Positions 45,158 to 57,314 of a stretch of DNA of 64,000 bases are shown here, piece after piece (position 1 is the first letter of the stretch; each line of letters opens with the position of its first letter). Source of the stretch: Liquidambar formosana (lineage: Eukaryota; Streptophyta; Magnoliopsida; Saxifragales; Altingiaceae); assembly GCA_039720395.1 (NCBI GenBank), contig CM077831.1, forward strand, positions 1,771,001 through 1,835,000, in the 5' to 3' direction. The position numbers and the translations under genes are program-made. The notes under the pieces are model-generated. The model was not told the origin of the DNA, did not search any database, and was given only the letters and a program-made list of their open reading frames with translations.

Positions 45158-48100
45158 CTATACATAATATTTACGGAGTCTATCCATATTAACTGGGTTC
45201 ACCAACTCATTCCCATCACCATCCATTAACTTGACCGCACCACCTGGGTAAATTGTCTTAACAACGTAGGGCCCCACCCAATTGGGCTTGAATTTCCCTC
45301 GAGGATCGAACACAGGCGCTCTAAATTCCTTAAGAACCAAGTCCCCTTCCTTTAGGTTCCGCGACCTGACCCTTTTATTGAAAGCCCGGGCTATTCGTCG
45401 TTGATAACCTTGCACATGGTACAATGCTTTGAGCCTTCTTTCCTCTAATAGTGCCAGCTGTTCATATCGCTTTCTCGCCCATTCTACCTCCGGAATCTGA
45501 CTTTCCAATGCAACTCTGAGGGACTGCACTTCCAGCTCTACGGGTAACACGGCTTCCATTCCGTATACCAATGAATAGGGCGTAGCGCCTGTGGAAGTTC
45601 TCACGGACGTCCGATATCCCCATAATGCATAAGGAAGCTTCTCCACCCAATCCTTGTAGGTTACTGCCGTTTTACTGAGGATGGTTTTGACATTCTTGTT
45701 GGCAGCCTCCACAGCTCCATTAGTCTGGGGCCTGTAGGGTGAAGATTTGTGATGCTGGACACCGAATTTTGTGAATAACTTCTTGACCTCATCTTCGAAA
45801 TGCGTTCCGTTATCTAAAATAATCTCATGGGGTACTCCATACCGGCAGATTATGTTGGTTTCGATGAACTTGGCCACATGTTTCGATTTCAACTCTACAT
45901 ATGCTGCCGCTTCTACCCATTTGGTAAAATAATCGATTGCTACCAGGATATATTTATACCCACCAGTTGCAGATGGCTTAATCTCTCCGATGATGTCTAT
46001 TCCCCATACTGAAAATGGCCAGGGAGATGCTAGTTGATGCAACTCCACCGGTGGCATGTAGTTTGCACTGGCGTACACTTGGCATTGATGGCACTTTCTG
46101 ACGTACTACACGCAGTCAGTTTCCATAGTTGTCCAGTAATACCCCAACCTTAGCAGCTTCTTGACCAACATCCTTCCATTCATGTGTGACCCACACTCCC
46201 CTTCATGTACCTCCCTCATGAGTGTTTCTCCCATGCGGCGATCTACGCAGAGGAGGTGTATCCCATCATAGGACCTTTTGAATAATTTCCCTCCGCAGAT
46301 GATAAACTGTGTGGCGAACAGCCTTAATGCCCTACGATCCTTTTTATTGGCATTTTCCGGGTACTCCCCTTTTTCTAAGAAGTTCCAAACGTCAAAGTAC
46401 CAAGGGTGCCCATCATCTGGCTCTCCGTCAATTACCAAAATCCCTTCTTCATGTGCGGGTCTAAACTTCTGTTGGACGGTCAATGGCTCTATCTGGGTTC
46501 CAGCGGGCATTTGAATCATGGAAGCCAAGGTAGCCAAGGCGTCGGCGAATTAGTTGTGAGCTCGGGGTAAGGGTGTGAAGGTTATTTTCCGGAATTTCTG
46601 GGTCAGTTTCTCTAGATAGCCTTGGTAAGGCTTCAGGTGTTCTTCTCGGGTTCTCCATATTCTCTGTACTTGAGATATCACTAAGGCTGAATCCCCATAT
46701 ACCTCCACTTCTTCGACTCCCAACGTCAACAAGGCTTCTAGTCCGGCGACACATGCCTCATATTCTGCCGTGTTATTGGAGTTTTGAAAATTCAACTTTA
46801 TCGATAGCGGCATGTGAGAACCATCAGGAGCTATTAGCAGAACCCCTACCCCATCTCCATACTGGTTCGAAGCCCCATCGAAATACATTTTCCACGCCTC
46901 GTCACACTCGACAACTAGAAGGTTCTCGTCGGGAAATTCATCGTTAAGTCCATATCCCAGGATTGGGTGTTCAGCGCAGTACTCGGCAACGGCCCCTCCT
47001 TTAATAGACTTTTGTGTCACATATACAAGTTCAAATTCTGCCAATAAAATCAACTACCGAGATAGACGACCATTCAAAGCCGGTTTCTCAAACAAGTATT
47101 TAAGCGGATCCATTCTTGCCACTATCCACACCTCGAAATTTAGCAGAATGTGCCTCAGCTTCTGCACAGCCCAAACCAAAGCGAAACAGGACTTCTCTAT
47201 CGCATTGTACTTCGCCTCGTAACCTTGTAGCTTCTTGCTTAGGTAATAGATCGCATGTTCAATACCACGATCATCCTCTTGCGCCAACATGCTTCCTAAA
47301 GCTTCCTCAAAGATGGACAGGTAGAGCAACAAGGGTTTACCAGGGCGTGGAGGAACCAATACCGGGGGATTCAGGAGATATCTTTTGATGGCTTCAAAAG
47401 CTTGCTGACATTGCTCATTCCATTCCTTAGGTTCCCCCTTCCTAAGTAGTTTAAAAATGGGCTCACAGGTGGGGGTTAACTTGGCTATGAAACGGCTAAT
47501 GTACTGTAATCGCCCCAAAAACCCCCTAATCTCCTTCTCTGTTTTCGGCGGTGGCATTTCCAAAATCACCTTGACCTTCGTTGGATCTACTTTGATGCCC
47601 CTGCTACTCACAATGTACCCCAACAGCTTCCCTGACATGACCCCGAATGTGCACTTCTGCGGATTCAACCTTAAAATGTACTCCCGAATTCGTCCAAAGA
47701 ACTTCCTTAAATTCTCCAAATGCCCTTCTCGAGTTTCTGCCTTGACAATCATATCATCGACATACACTTCCACTTCCTGATGCATCATATCGTGAAGTAG
47801 TGTGGTAGCCATCCTCTGATATGTAGCTCCGGCGTTTTTAAGTCCAAATGGCATTACCGTGTAACAATACGTCCCCCACGCAGTTGTGAAGGTGGTCTTA
47901 GTCATATCTGCCGGTGCCATCCGTATCTGGTTATATCCCGAGAATCCATCCATGAATGACATTAGAGCGCTCCCTGCTGTGTTATCCACTAATACATCGA
48001 TGTGAGGCAGGGGGAAGTCATCCTTAGGGCAAGCCTTGTTAAGATCCCTGTAGTCAATGCACACCCGCACCTTTCCATCCTTCTTTGGTACCAGAACGAT

Positions 48101-50272
48101 GTTGGCTATCCAATCCGCCTGATCTACTGTCTTGATAAACCCCACTTTTAATAACTTAGTCACCTCTTCCTTAACCTTTAACGACCATTCTGGCGCCAGT
48201 CTTCTTAGTTTTTGTTTGACAGGCCTTGCCCCCTCCCTAATAGGAATGTGATGCTGTGCTATAGCGGGGTCGATTCCAGGCATGTCCTCATAAGACCAAG
48301 CGAACACATCAGAAAACTCCTGCAGCAAAGCTGTAAGATCCGTACGTTCTTGCATGGACAGAGTAGAGCCAATTTGAATTTCCTTAACTTTCTCATCAGT
48401 GCTTATATTAATAATGATAGTTTCTTCTTTAATAGGTTCAATTTTCACATCTTGATTTTTATTAATTAGCTCATCTGGGTCTAAAAGATCGTGCATTTGT
48501 GCAATTTGATTGTTAGGGGACACAGCAGAGTAAGCAAAATCAAATTTCTTTGAATTATTGGAAATTACATCAGTGGACAACTTAAACCCATACCCCGACT
48601 CGGACTCAGACTTAGACCCAACCCTAGACTTCTCCTGAGTAGGCTTATTAATTGCCTTGACACCATACGTGACCCTAGCCGCACGTTCCCAGATCCAGGT
48701 GCTAGTATCCCCATCAGCCACAACAATAAGCTTGGTAGGGACGGTCTCATCAGTCAGAGAGAACACTTCTTCGCCATACTTAGGTGACAATAAGACCTTC
48801 CAGCTTGTCTGATCCACATTTTCTGCCCAGTCTCGCTCTTCACTTTCTTCCTCCAGGGTTCCCTTGTTTGTATCTTCCAGGTTCAATTTCTCACTAAAGA
48901 ATACCTCCAACCCAGGCTTTCTTTCTCCACTCCTTCGGTCTATCCATGGCTCAGGAAATCCGCAATAGGGGAAATCTTCTCCTTCCTTCACAAAATTACC
49001 ATTGAGAGTTTTTCCATTCTTGGGGACGCATTTGTTATCTTCTTCAGTGTACCCTAGCCCTCGCCGGTCGGTTTGCATGCGGAAATCCAGGAACTCAGCT
49101 ATCCCTTCCCCCCTTCGGCCCAGCCCCATCCCAGGCATATACCCCAGCTTCCTCATGATGTGAGTCACGATATGGCTAACCCCCTCCCCAAAGTCGGGAG
49201 ACACCTTCTCTCTTTCAGTTTCCTTTCTTTCAATCACCTGTACCAGCTCAAAACCTCTCCATTCCAACTCTCCGCTTTTTTCTTTTACCCCTGATATTTG
49301 CCTGGTTATTTCTCCGTCCCCATGGATCGCTAGAACTCCTTCATCCCAAGGCAATTTTATTTTCTGGTGCACGGTCGAGGGAACAGCTTGCAAAGCGTGT
49401 AACCAAGTTCTTCCCAACAGCAGGTTGTAGTTGGCGGGAATGTCCATGACGCAAAATTCCACCATTGACTCAACGGGCCCTATTTTACAAGCGGCCTTGA
49501 AAGTTCCCATCACATTCCGACAACTGTTGTCATAACCCCTTACCATCACAACAGAGGGTGTCAAATCCTCCTTGGCAATCCCTAGCTTAGTCGCGGTGCG
49601 CATCGGGCAAACATTCAATGTGGACCCATTATCAACCAGAACTACGGGTATTTTCAAATCCCTACATTCCACCGTGACATACAGTGGCTTGGCATGCCCG
49701 GCCCCTTCAAGTGGAAAATCTTCATGGGAAAAGGTCATCACAGCCTTGCTCACCGAACTGACCCCCATAAGTGATAGAACCTGCTCCGGCGTGGTTTCCA
49801 TCGGTACTTCTTTCCTTGCTAACGCATCCAGTAAAGCCTGGCGATGTTTCTTTGAGGCGATCAGCAAGCCCCAAATGCTTGTACTTGCTTGTGTTCTCTT
49901 TAACTGCTTCAGTATCCTGTCCTCCTCCTCCTCGTTTTGCTGCTCGATCCTTTCTCTTACTTCTTGGTTCAATTCTCTTCTGGGATGATCCCCTTCCAGA
50001 TAATTAGGCTTGTAATGCCTCCCCGAGCGGGTTAAATGCATGGAATCCTTCTTCATTTCTGCCCAAATATCTTCCTCCCCACTATCATAATCCTCCCATG
50101 GAGCTTTCTTCATGCTGATCATGAGGATGAATTGTGACGGATCCTTCATTCCCTTCGTATTACTAACCATATTCATGTAGGCAGGGGGCGATGTATTTCG
50201 ATAATTGGGGAGAGGGTTGTTCTGAATATTGGGCTTGTCGCGCGCCTGGTGGAGGTAGCTTACCTGAATCAA
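45158..50272 (-). pseudogene. pol: Element C protease-RT-RNase H-second RNase H-integrase, three nonsense codons
   Basis: The open frame 50272-47054 (1072 aa) joins protease (LVDNGSTLNVCP), G-patch (KLGYMPGMGLGRRGEG), a long linker, RT (VCIDYRDLN, MPFGLKNAGATYQ, YVDD) and RNase H with no gap. This differs from A, B and F, where protease and RT are in separate frames. A stop at 47054-47056 (TGG to TAG) precedes the second RNase H (MYFDGASNQYGDGVGVLL, 47053-46550). Another at 46550 (CAA to TAA) and one at 46106 (C-to-T type, in the zinc finger after DCV) follow. The integrase core and C-terminus 46078-45158 are open: WGIDIIGEIKP, ILDNGTHFEDE, NGAVEAANKN, then GPYVVKTIYPGGAVKL. The upstream junction with gag is frameshifted. 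Confidence 0.9.
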
Positions 50273-50273
50273 T

Positions 50274-51596
50274 CAGGTCTTAGATTTCATTCTTTAGACG
50301 CATGCAATTGTCCGTCTTGTGACCGATTCACTGGTGGAAGTCGCAAAATTCATTCTGCCTCCAATACGAAGGGATCGGGTTAGGCAATGCTCTTGGTTCC
50401 AAAGGCTTTAGATAATCCCTTTTACTCAAATTGGCTAGAGCTTTGGACAACGGGACTCCCAAGTCATGGTATACCCTTGGCGCTTTTGGTGCTGCTTGCG
50501 TCTGCTGGATGGCTCCCACCGTAGCTTATGGCTGGGTTCCTCCACTAACTCTAGCACTTCCACTTCCACCACCACTACCGGAACCGTATACTTTCTTCTG
50601 CCTATCCATCTGACCACGGTGAATAGCATCCTCGATACGAGTCCCACACAGGTACAATTGTTCGAAATTCATGACAGAGGAAGTCAACATGCGATCAAAA
50701 TACACGGGTGTTAGATTCCTCAAAATGATGTTTATCTGGTCAATTTCGGTCGGCCTGTTCACCATCTTAACAGCTTTAGCCCTCCAGCGAGTCAGAAATT
50801 CTGAGAACGTCTCATCCATCTTCTGCCTTGTCATCTCCAAGTCCCGTAGAGTGACATCCAACATAGTGTTGTATGCGTACTTATCTGTGAATTCTGAGGC
50901 CAGCAGCTCCCAAGAGTCCGTGACCTTCGGATCGAGTGCATAGTACCATTTTGAAGCATCTGCCGAGAGAGATAAAGGGAAGGCATATAACACTTGATCG
51001 GCAGTCAATCCCCTCATCCGGGCAATACTCAAGTACTGGCGCAGATGCTGTTTGGGGTCACCAGTGCCATCGAATTTTTCATAGTCAGCTATTTTGAATT
51101 TCGGAGGGAGTTGCACCTTGGAGTCAGATGTAATCCCTGCCATAGAATACATGTAATCATCCATGCCTTATGATTTCTGCCACGCTGTTTGCATCCGGTC
51201 CATCCGAGCCTTCATCTCAGCATTCTCTGCTGCCAGCTTTTCTAGTTTGGTATCTTTTTCCCTGGTTTCTTTCCTTTTCAAGTAGTCCTCATAGTTATCA
51301 TCTTCCCACTTCGGGTGCTCCTCCTCATTAACCTTGGGCTCTCCTTTCTCCTCAGTTTCGGGCGGCTCTTCTATCTTCCCTTTCCCTTTCTCGAGCTTGG
51401 TAACTCGGTCCCGCATTTCATTCATGAAGCCTTTCATTTCGGTCCTATCGCTACTCATCTGTTCAAGGATATCAGCCAAAGTCACCTGTTCTGCCATTCT
51501 TCCAGCTGGGGTTCTTCTTAATCTGTTAGTGGTCGGAGATCGGGCCCAAACACAACTCGGTACTCCTCCTCTTGGTGAATCAATCGTAATGAGCAC
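50274..51596 (-). pseudogene. gag: Element C gag, several stops
   Basis: Pieces: 51596-51168 (coiled-coil-like, with MAEQVTLADILEQMSSDRTEMKGF; the probable native start is this methionine at 51497), 51164-50526 (gag core: YLSIARMRGLTADQ, PLSLSADASKWYYAL, FLTRWRAKAVKM) and 50519-50328 (Pro-rich linker, then a zinc-knuckle-like CDFHQ..GHKTDNC with a stop inside). Stops lie near 51165, 50526, 50328 and 50281. It is more decayed than the pol that follows. Confidence 0.85.
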
Positions 51597-52557
51597 ATGT
51601 CCATTAAACTTTCTCCCCTAGCCCAATCCGAATACCTTCAAACCCTTATCTAAACCCATCGCCAGAGCCTTGTCATGTTCACTAAATCTTCCAAAGGTCT
51701 TTGATGGGCAGATATTAATTTACAAAGTCGAACATCATTCTGCCTTTGGCCTGTTACAAGTTCGCTCATATCTCACATGCTCACTTTGGATCCAAGCCCA
51801 TTTCATTATTTTCACTTGGATAGGCTTAGTCCAATTACAAGATTGCACTTTATTTTACCTCTCACTCGTTAAGCCTTAGGTAGAATGATGTTGGACTTCG
51901 ATGTTCAATTTTAGATGGGTTGTGTTTAATCATCATAGTGGTCTATTCCTAACTCTCAGCAGGTCTACGTGGTCCATCAGCTTTCTTTGTTTGAGCCCAT
52001 CATGCACACACCTCACACCTCATTTGGATTCTAGGCCCATTTCATTTTGGCTATCACTTTCTTCTTCCTTTTTTTTCTCAATGGGCCTAGATCCAATTAC
52101 AGCATCACTCAATTTCCCCTCAATTTGGGCTCAAACTAGAAAGCTTATGTACAACGTGGGCCTCGTCCCATACCCGCGCTATACAAATGCGTATGGATGC
52201 AACATGGCATGCGATATGACATACATTCAAGCAAGGCTATGCAAAGGTCTCGGGGGACACTAGTGTGGTTGGTCAATTGGGGGTACTTCTCCTTCAAGGG
52301 TTACCCAGGCTAGGGTGCTCAAAGAGCGACCCGTTAACGTACTCACTAGCTTATTATAGGCTAGTGGCACAGGCCGTGGGTTGATGGTGCTGAATCGAGT
52401 TGCCCATGGGAACTAAATGGAACCCGGGTCTCTAATCAGACTGCCATCGAGGGATAACAAGTGCCAAATATTGTGCGCGTGTGTGCAATTTCGGTCTTAT
52501 TCAATTAAGCTTCCTAATTAATTAAAGCCAATAAATGTTTCAGAGTCAAGCTCTCTA
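51597..52557 (-). other. Leader of element C, no gene
   Basis: Untranslated; I see no motif beyond ordinary AT-rich sequence. Does not contain the GCACGTACGTGC palindrome. Confidence 0.65.
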
Positions 52558-52575
52558 TCCCCAGCGGAGTCGCCA
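52558..52575 (-). other. Primer-binding site, element C
   Basis: The minus strand reads TGGCGACTCCGCTGGGGA, one base from the LTR; same tRNA type as A, B and F with one base different. Confidence 0.8.
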
Positions 52576-52576
52576 T

Positions 52577-53942
52577 TGTGAGCGCCGTGTCCTTTCACCA
52601 CGCCGGCTCGAGAGTACGCCACTAACCGTGGACGATTAGGGCGGAGAGGGAGTCGCCACCCGATTTTGGCCTCGGGAACCGATTGACCCCTAGCAAGGGC
52701 CCAACTCGTCATTACCCAAAGAATCAAGGTTCGGAGCTAGGGTACGCGGACGGGAAGGTGTTAGGCACCCGTCTGCACCCGGTTAAAACCCGGCCTCACA
52801 TACACTTATTGGCTTTAATTAAAAAGGGTTTAATCAAACTTGACCACTATACAAGCACTTATGTAAAATCAATCGATGGCATGCAATAATGAGGATAAAA
52901 AAGGATTAAAAGGAAGACATATATACAAGAAGGAAAACTCGAAGCTAAAAGGGATACTTACACTGTCTGCAAAACAGAAAGCGGAGTTAATTTGTCAAAA
53001 AACAGGGCTATGCACGTACGTGCATATGACATGCACGTACGTGCATCTCATACATACGTACGTGCATGCCTTAGCAATACCTCATAGATTCATGCCTAAC
53101 CCCCTACTGGATTCATGCCCATAACCACGGTTTATACAAAAATCATCTAAATGTATTTTAAGGACGATGGAAATGCTCTGATTTAAATGGCATGGCAACA
53201 TATGCATATAAATGAATGATATTTGAGTACAGGACCTAAATCATGCAAACTAAATGCCAAAACGATGAGCGGGTCCTATGTGGCCTTACACCTTAGAAAT
53301 GAGTGAAAAATTCCGTTTCAAACCTTAAATACACAAGCAAACCAATGCCGGGTTAGATCTGAAATCATGAGTATTAAATGACCGAATGTACGTATCGAAC
53401 GCAATATTCTATTCATGCAATATCACAAATGACTATGCTAAATCATTAAAGTACAACGAGATTAAGGGTTGAAGAAGGTTACCCTCAGGTACGGGCAGCA
53501 GCGATTCCGTCGTAGGCTTAGCTCTTCGGACTCCCGTAGACACAGCCGCCAATGCAAAGTTTTTTTCAGAGTGATGGTTTGATAGCCAAAATTCGGATCC
53601 CTTCTCTTCAATGGAAGCGGGGTATTTATAGGTGGGGATTAGGGTTTGATTCGGGAGTTTCTAGGGTTTCCCAGCTGCCACTGAGCAGCTGTCAGCATGG
53701 GGGCTGCATAAGGTAAGAAACAATTTCGGAGGGAAGCGATGGAATTCAAAAAAAAGGGTCATGATCGTACGTGCTTGGTACATGCACGTACGTGCATAGG
53801 GTATCAAATTGTCATCCCAGGCCTACTGTGTCCTCGTGAGTCCTTCGGGCATGCTTGCGATGGTCCGTTGGCTACTGCCCTTCATCATTGGGTCTCAGAA
53901 AGTGGCTTGAGGTGTCAAGTGGTACAAAATGGGGTGTTAACA
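52577..53942 (-). repeat. 5' LTR of element C (1366 bp)
   Basis: Same length as the 3' LTR with scattered substitutions. Palindromes at 53012-53023, 53033-53044 (exact, 21 bp apart), 53054 (variant), 53763 (variant) and 53784-53795 (exact). It has one more 21-bp unit near 53033 and one fewer near 53784 than the other LTR. TATA at 53623-53631. Confidence 0.95.
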
Positions 53943-53947
53943 AAAAC

Positions 53948-55452
53948 ATACAAAACAAACTCCAATCATGCTAAAACAAAACAAAACAGAACCTAAATCA
54001 TGCATATTAATTAACTAAAGCAATAAAACATGACAAGAAACCTAACTCTAACATGCAATGACATTTATCCTAGAACAAGGACAATAGAAGCACAAGAATC
54101 ATAACTATGCATTGGAACCCATGAACTAACTCTAAAGCATGCAAAACTCATTATGAACATCATCAATATCACATGTATTAACTAATAAAAATCTCAATTC
54201 ATGGTAGAAATCATAAGCATGGCATGCAATAGAGCTATCCTAATTTAAGCTTGAACAGAAAAGAGGAATACCTTAGGAAGAGCCTTCCTTGCTGCTGTAT
54301 GAACTCCCTCTTGCTCTTGTGGATGACTTTAATCAATGTTCTCCAAGGCTACAGCAAGAACTCCAGCTCTCCTTCAAGTCTCTCTCTCTTATTCTCTCTC
54401 AAACACTCAAGTATTAATGCATAAAGTGGCTCCCTTTGTACTGAAGCATAAAGGGGTATTTATAGACTTCAATTAGGATTAACCAATGGCTGGGATTAAA
54501 ACCCTAAAAATTAATCCAAGGGCTATTAGAGACCCCCTTAGGGCTTAAGTAACTCAGAAGTTACCAAAAATTAGAAGGAAACCTGTCCAAAAGAGCCCAA
54601 ATACGTCAAAATAGGGAGGAATCCGCTTTAGCAAGGAAACATAGAGCAATTAGGAAAGTGCTCTCGGGTGACCACCAGGGCCTGGGCGGCTAGCCACCTA
54701 GGCCCAGGCGGCTAGCCGCCCAGGGCTGGGTGGTCACCCGAGCCCACTTCGGATTTTTGCCTATTTTTGACTCCTAATGCTTCTAGAAGTGTTTCAGGGG
54801 CCAAATGAACTCCGATTTTGATGAAACAAAAGCCAAAAAGACCGTGTTTCGATGAGGAATATGTTTTTGACCATTTTAGGGTGAAAACCACTAACCATGG
54901 GGGCATGGTTAGGTTTGAACAAGGCGGTTAACCACTATGCTCTACCTTTGCTAAGCATAGGCATGCACATAAGGTCAAACCAAACACTTTCCATATCAAA
55001 ATTGAACTTCATAAAACACTTTTGGGGGTAAAATGATGACTAATGAAAGTCAATTTGAAAAGATTTGGTTGATAATTGTGAGTCAATTATAGCTAACCCA
55101 AAGAAGGGTCAATTAACCAACTTGAACTGTATCGAGCCATTTTAATCCCGAGCCATTGATTTATCAAATTGAACCTAGAAATACCTCTTATGCATCCATA
55201 TGAACTCCAATTGACAATTTGGAGATCATTCCAAGGTCAAATGAAAAGTTTGGGACTTAAAAGACGATTATGCCCCTCAAGTCACAAAAGCTCTTATTAT
55301 CCCTCAAGATCAACTCCGAATTGAACCAAAATTCATATCCATTGTCCTTGTGACTCTAGAAACCTAATGCAAGTGACTAGACTAAAAAACAAAACAAAAA
55401 CATGCATGAAATGATGAGCCCTAGTAAGGTGGTGTAAAAATGGGGTGTGACA
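53948..55452 (-). repeat. 5' LTR of element B, outer part
   Basis: Continues 36691-37893 and ends GGTGTGACA at 55452. Minus-strand TATA CTATAAATA at 54457-54465. A GC-rich palindrome at 54663-54742, about 200-280 bp upstream of the TATA. Confidence 0.9.
54663..54742. promoter_or_regulatory. GC-rich palindrome in the U3 of element B
   Basis: Outer arms CTCGGGTGACCACC and GGTGGTCACCCGAG are perfect complements. The inner arms GGGCGGCTAGCC and GGCTAGCCGCCC extend the pairing to about 33 bp with a few mismatches. Homologous to 1993-2050 and 63628-63707. Confidence 0.75.
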
Positions 55453-57176
55453 ACTCCTATTCCATATCCCCTTCTGTTTGCAGCTCCGTCGAAGTAGACT
55501 CTCCAAACCTTCTTCTTGATTTCCAGGATGTCTTCGTCGGGGAACTCGTCATTGAATTGGGTTGATGACGACACAGGGCAACTTGCCAAGTGATCAGCAA
55601 CAACACTTCCTTTAATGGACTTCTGCGCCAGGTACTTTATGTCAAACTCGTTGAGGAGAAGCGACCAACGAGCCGTCCTATACGATAGGACTAGTTTCTC
55701 CAGCAAATACTTCAAGGGATCCAAGCGACTTATCAGTAGGACTTCGAAGGACATCATGTCATGACGGAGTTTCTGGGTGGCCCACACCAATGCTACGCAA
55801 GCCTTTTCTAGCGTATTGTACTTTACTTCATAATCTGTCATTTTCTTACTCAAGTAGTAGATGACATTTTCCTTTTTCGACCCTTCAAGGTATTGAGCTA
55901 ACATGGCTCCCGTCGCGGTTTCGGTAACCGTTAAGTATAATAGTAATGGTTCACCTTACCGCGAGGGAACCAAGATTGGGGGGTTACTCAGATACCTTTT
56001 AATGGTCTCAAAGGCCTCTTGGCAATCCTCATTCCATTCCTTGGAAACGCCCTTCTTAAGTAGCTTGAAAATTGGCTCACACACCATGGTCAGATTGGCG
56101 ATAAAGCGGCTTATGTATTGAACTCTCCCCAGAAAACCCCAGATCTGCTTTTCCGTTCTTGGTGGCTCCATCTCTGTGATAGCTTTTATCTTCCCTGGAT
56201 CAACTTCAATTCCCCTCTGAGTGATCATGAAACCCAACAGCTTCCCTGCGGTGACTCCGAAGGCACACTTCTGAGGATTCAGTCGGAGGTTGTACTTCTT
56301 TGCCCGTTCTAGGAACTTCTCCAATGCCGCGAAATGTCCTTCCCGGTCCATAGATTTGACTATCATGTTGTCCACATAAACCTCCACTTCTTTATGGATC
56401 ATATCATGCAATAGGGTCGTAGCAGCTCTTTAGTAAGTAGCCCCGGCATTTCTCAAGCCAAAAGGCATTACCTTGTAGCAATACGTGCCCTACTGCGTGA
56501 TAAAAGCCGTCTTTTCCATGTCTCGAGGCGCCATCTTTATCTGGTTGTAACCGGAGAACCCATCCATAAAGGAGAGAAGAGCATGGCCTGCTGTACTGTC
56601 CACCAACACATCGATATGTGGTAGAGGGAAATCATCTTTTGGGCTCGCAGCATTAAGGTCGGGGAAGTCAACACACATTCACACTTTCCAATCTTTTTTA
56701 GGCACAGGCACTATGTTAGACAGCCATTCAGGGTATTCCACAACTTGGAGAAACCCGGCATCTAATTGTTTAGTTACCTCTTCTTTTACTTTCAAAGCCC
56801 ATTCTGGTTTTAATCTTCTTAATTTCTGCTTTATAGGCTTTTTAGTGGGATTAGTGGGGATGTAATGTTGCACTATATCTAGATTAATACAAGGCATATC
56901 CTCATAAGACCATGCGAAGGCCTCTACATTGGCTTTTAGAAGTATTATCAATTTTTCTTTTTCAGCAGGCGAGAGAGTTATCCCAATTTTAATTATCCTT
57001 GGCAATTCATCTGTCCCTAGATTGATTGATTCCAATTCATCCATGTTAGGTTCGGTAACGCCCCTTTTCCTTTGCTCGACGAGCTCCGGGGGGACATCAT
57101 TCCTAGGATCTATATCCATGCCAAAGATGTCCATAGAAGAGAGAAAGGAAACACTACAAATAATGAAAAGAAACAC
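55453..57176 (-). pseudogene. pol: Element F pol, RT to second RNase H, heavily mutated and truncated
   Basis: Homologous to the pol of A and B. Stops on the coding strand include 56679 (CGA to TGA, after VPKKDWKV), 56490 (TGG to TAG, after AFITQ), one near 56431 (CAA to TAA in GATYQR) and 55956 (CAA to TAA). The RT active site reads YVDN (near 56370) instead of YVDD, so one catalytic aspartate is lost. The last piece (55904-55453) runs through RNase H (MLAQYLEG, YLSKKMTDYEVKYN) into WRVYFDGAANRRGYGIGV, where B begins. The likely start is MDIFGMDIDP. Confidence 0.9.
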
Positions 57177-57314
57177 ACTTTATTGACTGAACTAACAAAA
57201 ACAAAGAAAAGAACAAACATGTGCCACAACTAGAGAACGACTCCTAACTCCACAAGGTGGGCTAGGCGGACACACTTTATTTGAAAGAAAAGCTAAGACA
57301 AGCTACTAAGGAAC
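57177..57314 (-). other. Gap between gag-protease and pol of element F; possible intron
   Basis: Equivalent to 32333-32517. The minus strand reads GGCTTGTAGGTTCCTTAG just after gag-protease, a weak donor-like site at the same position. Confidence 0.35.

Larger units (their letters stand above)
37894..53942 (-). mobile_element. Element C: complete Ty3/gypsy Tat retrotransposon with two spliced antisense genes
   Basis: 16,049 bp with two 1366-bp LTRs and TSD AAAAC, inserted in the 5' LTR of B. Minus-strand order: 5' LTR (52577-53942), PBS (52558-52575), leader, gag (51596-50274), protease-RT-RNase H-second RNase H-integrase (50272-45158). Then, on the plus strand, a DUF7745-like gene (43673-44986) and a plant-mobile-domain gene (40537-43178), a 52-bp tandem repeat (39508-40201), a polypurine tract and the 3' LTR (37894-39259). 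It belongs to a different family from A, B and F: different LTR, fused protease-RT frame, two antisense genes. Gag and pol carry many stops; the antisense genes carry none. Confidence 0.95.
18483..55452 (-). mobile_element. Element B: Ty3/gypsy Tat element split by three insertions
   Basis: Pieces: 18483-19486 (end of antisense gene, T tract, integrase C-terminus), 29363-37893 (integrase to gag, leader, PBS, inner LTR) and 53943-55452 (outer LTR). Interrupting elements: D between integrase parts (TSD CACGG at 19482-19486 and 29363-29367), C in the 5' LTR (TSD AAAAC at 37889-37893 and 53943-53947), and E in the antisense gene (right TSD copy CTAAC). The outer LTR end at 55452 abuts the second RNase H coding region of element F, so B inserted into F. 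The 3' end of B lies left of the window. Confidence 0.9.
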
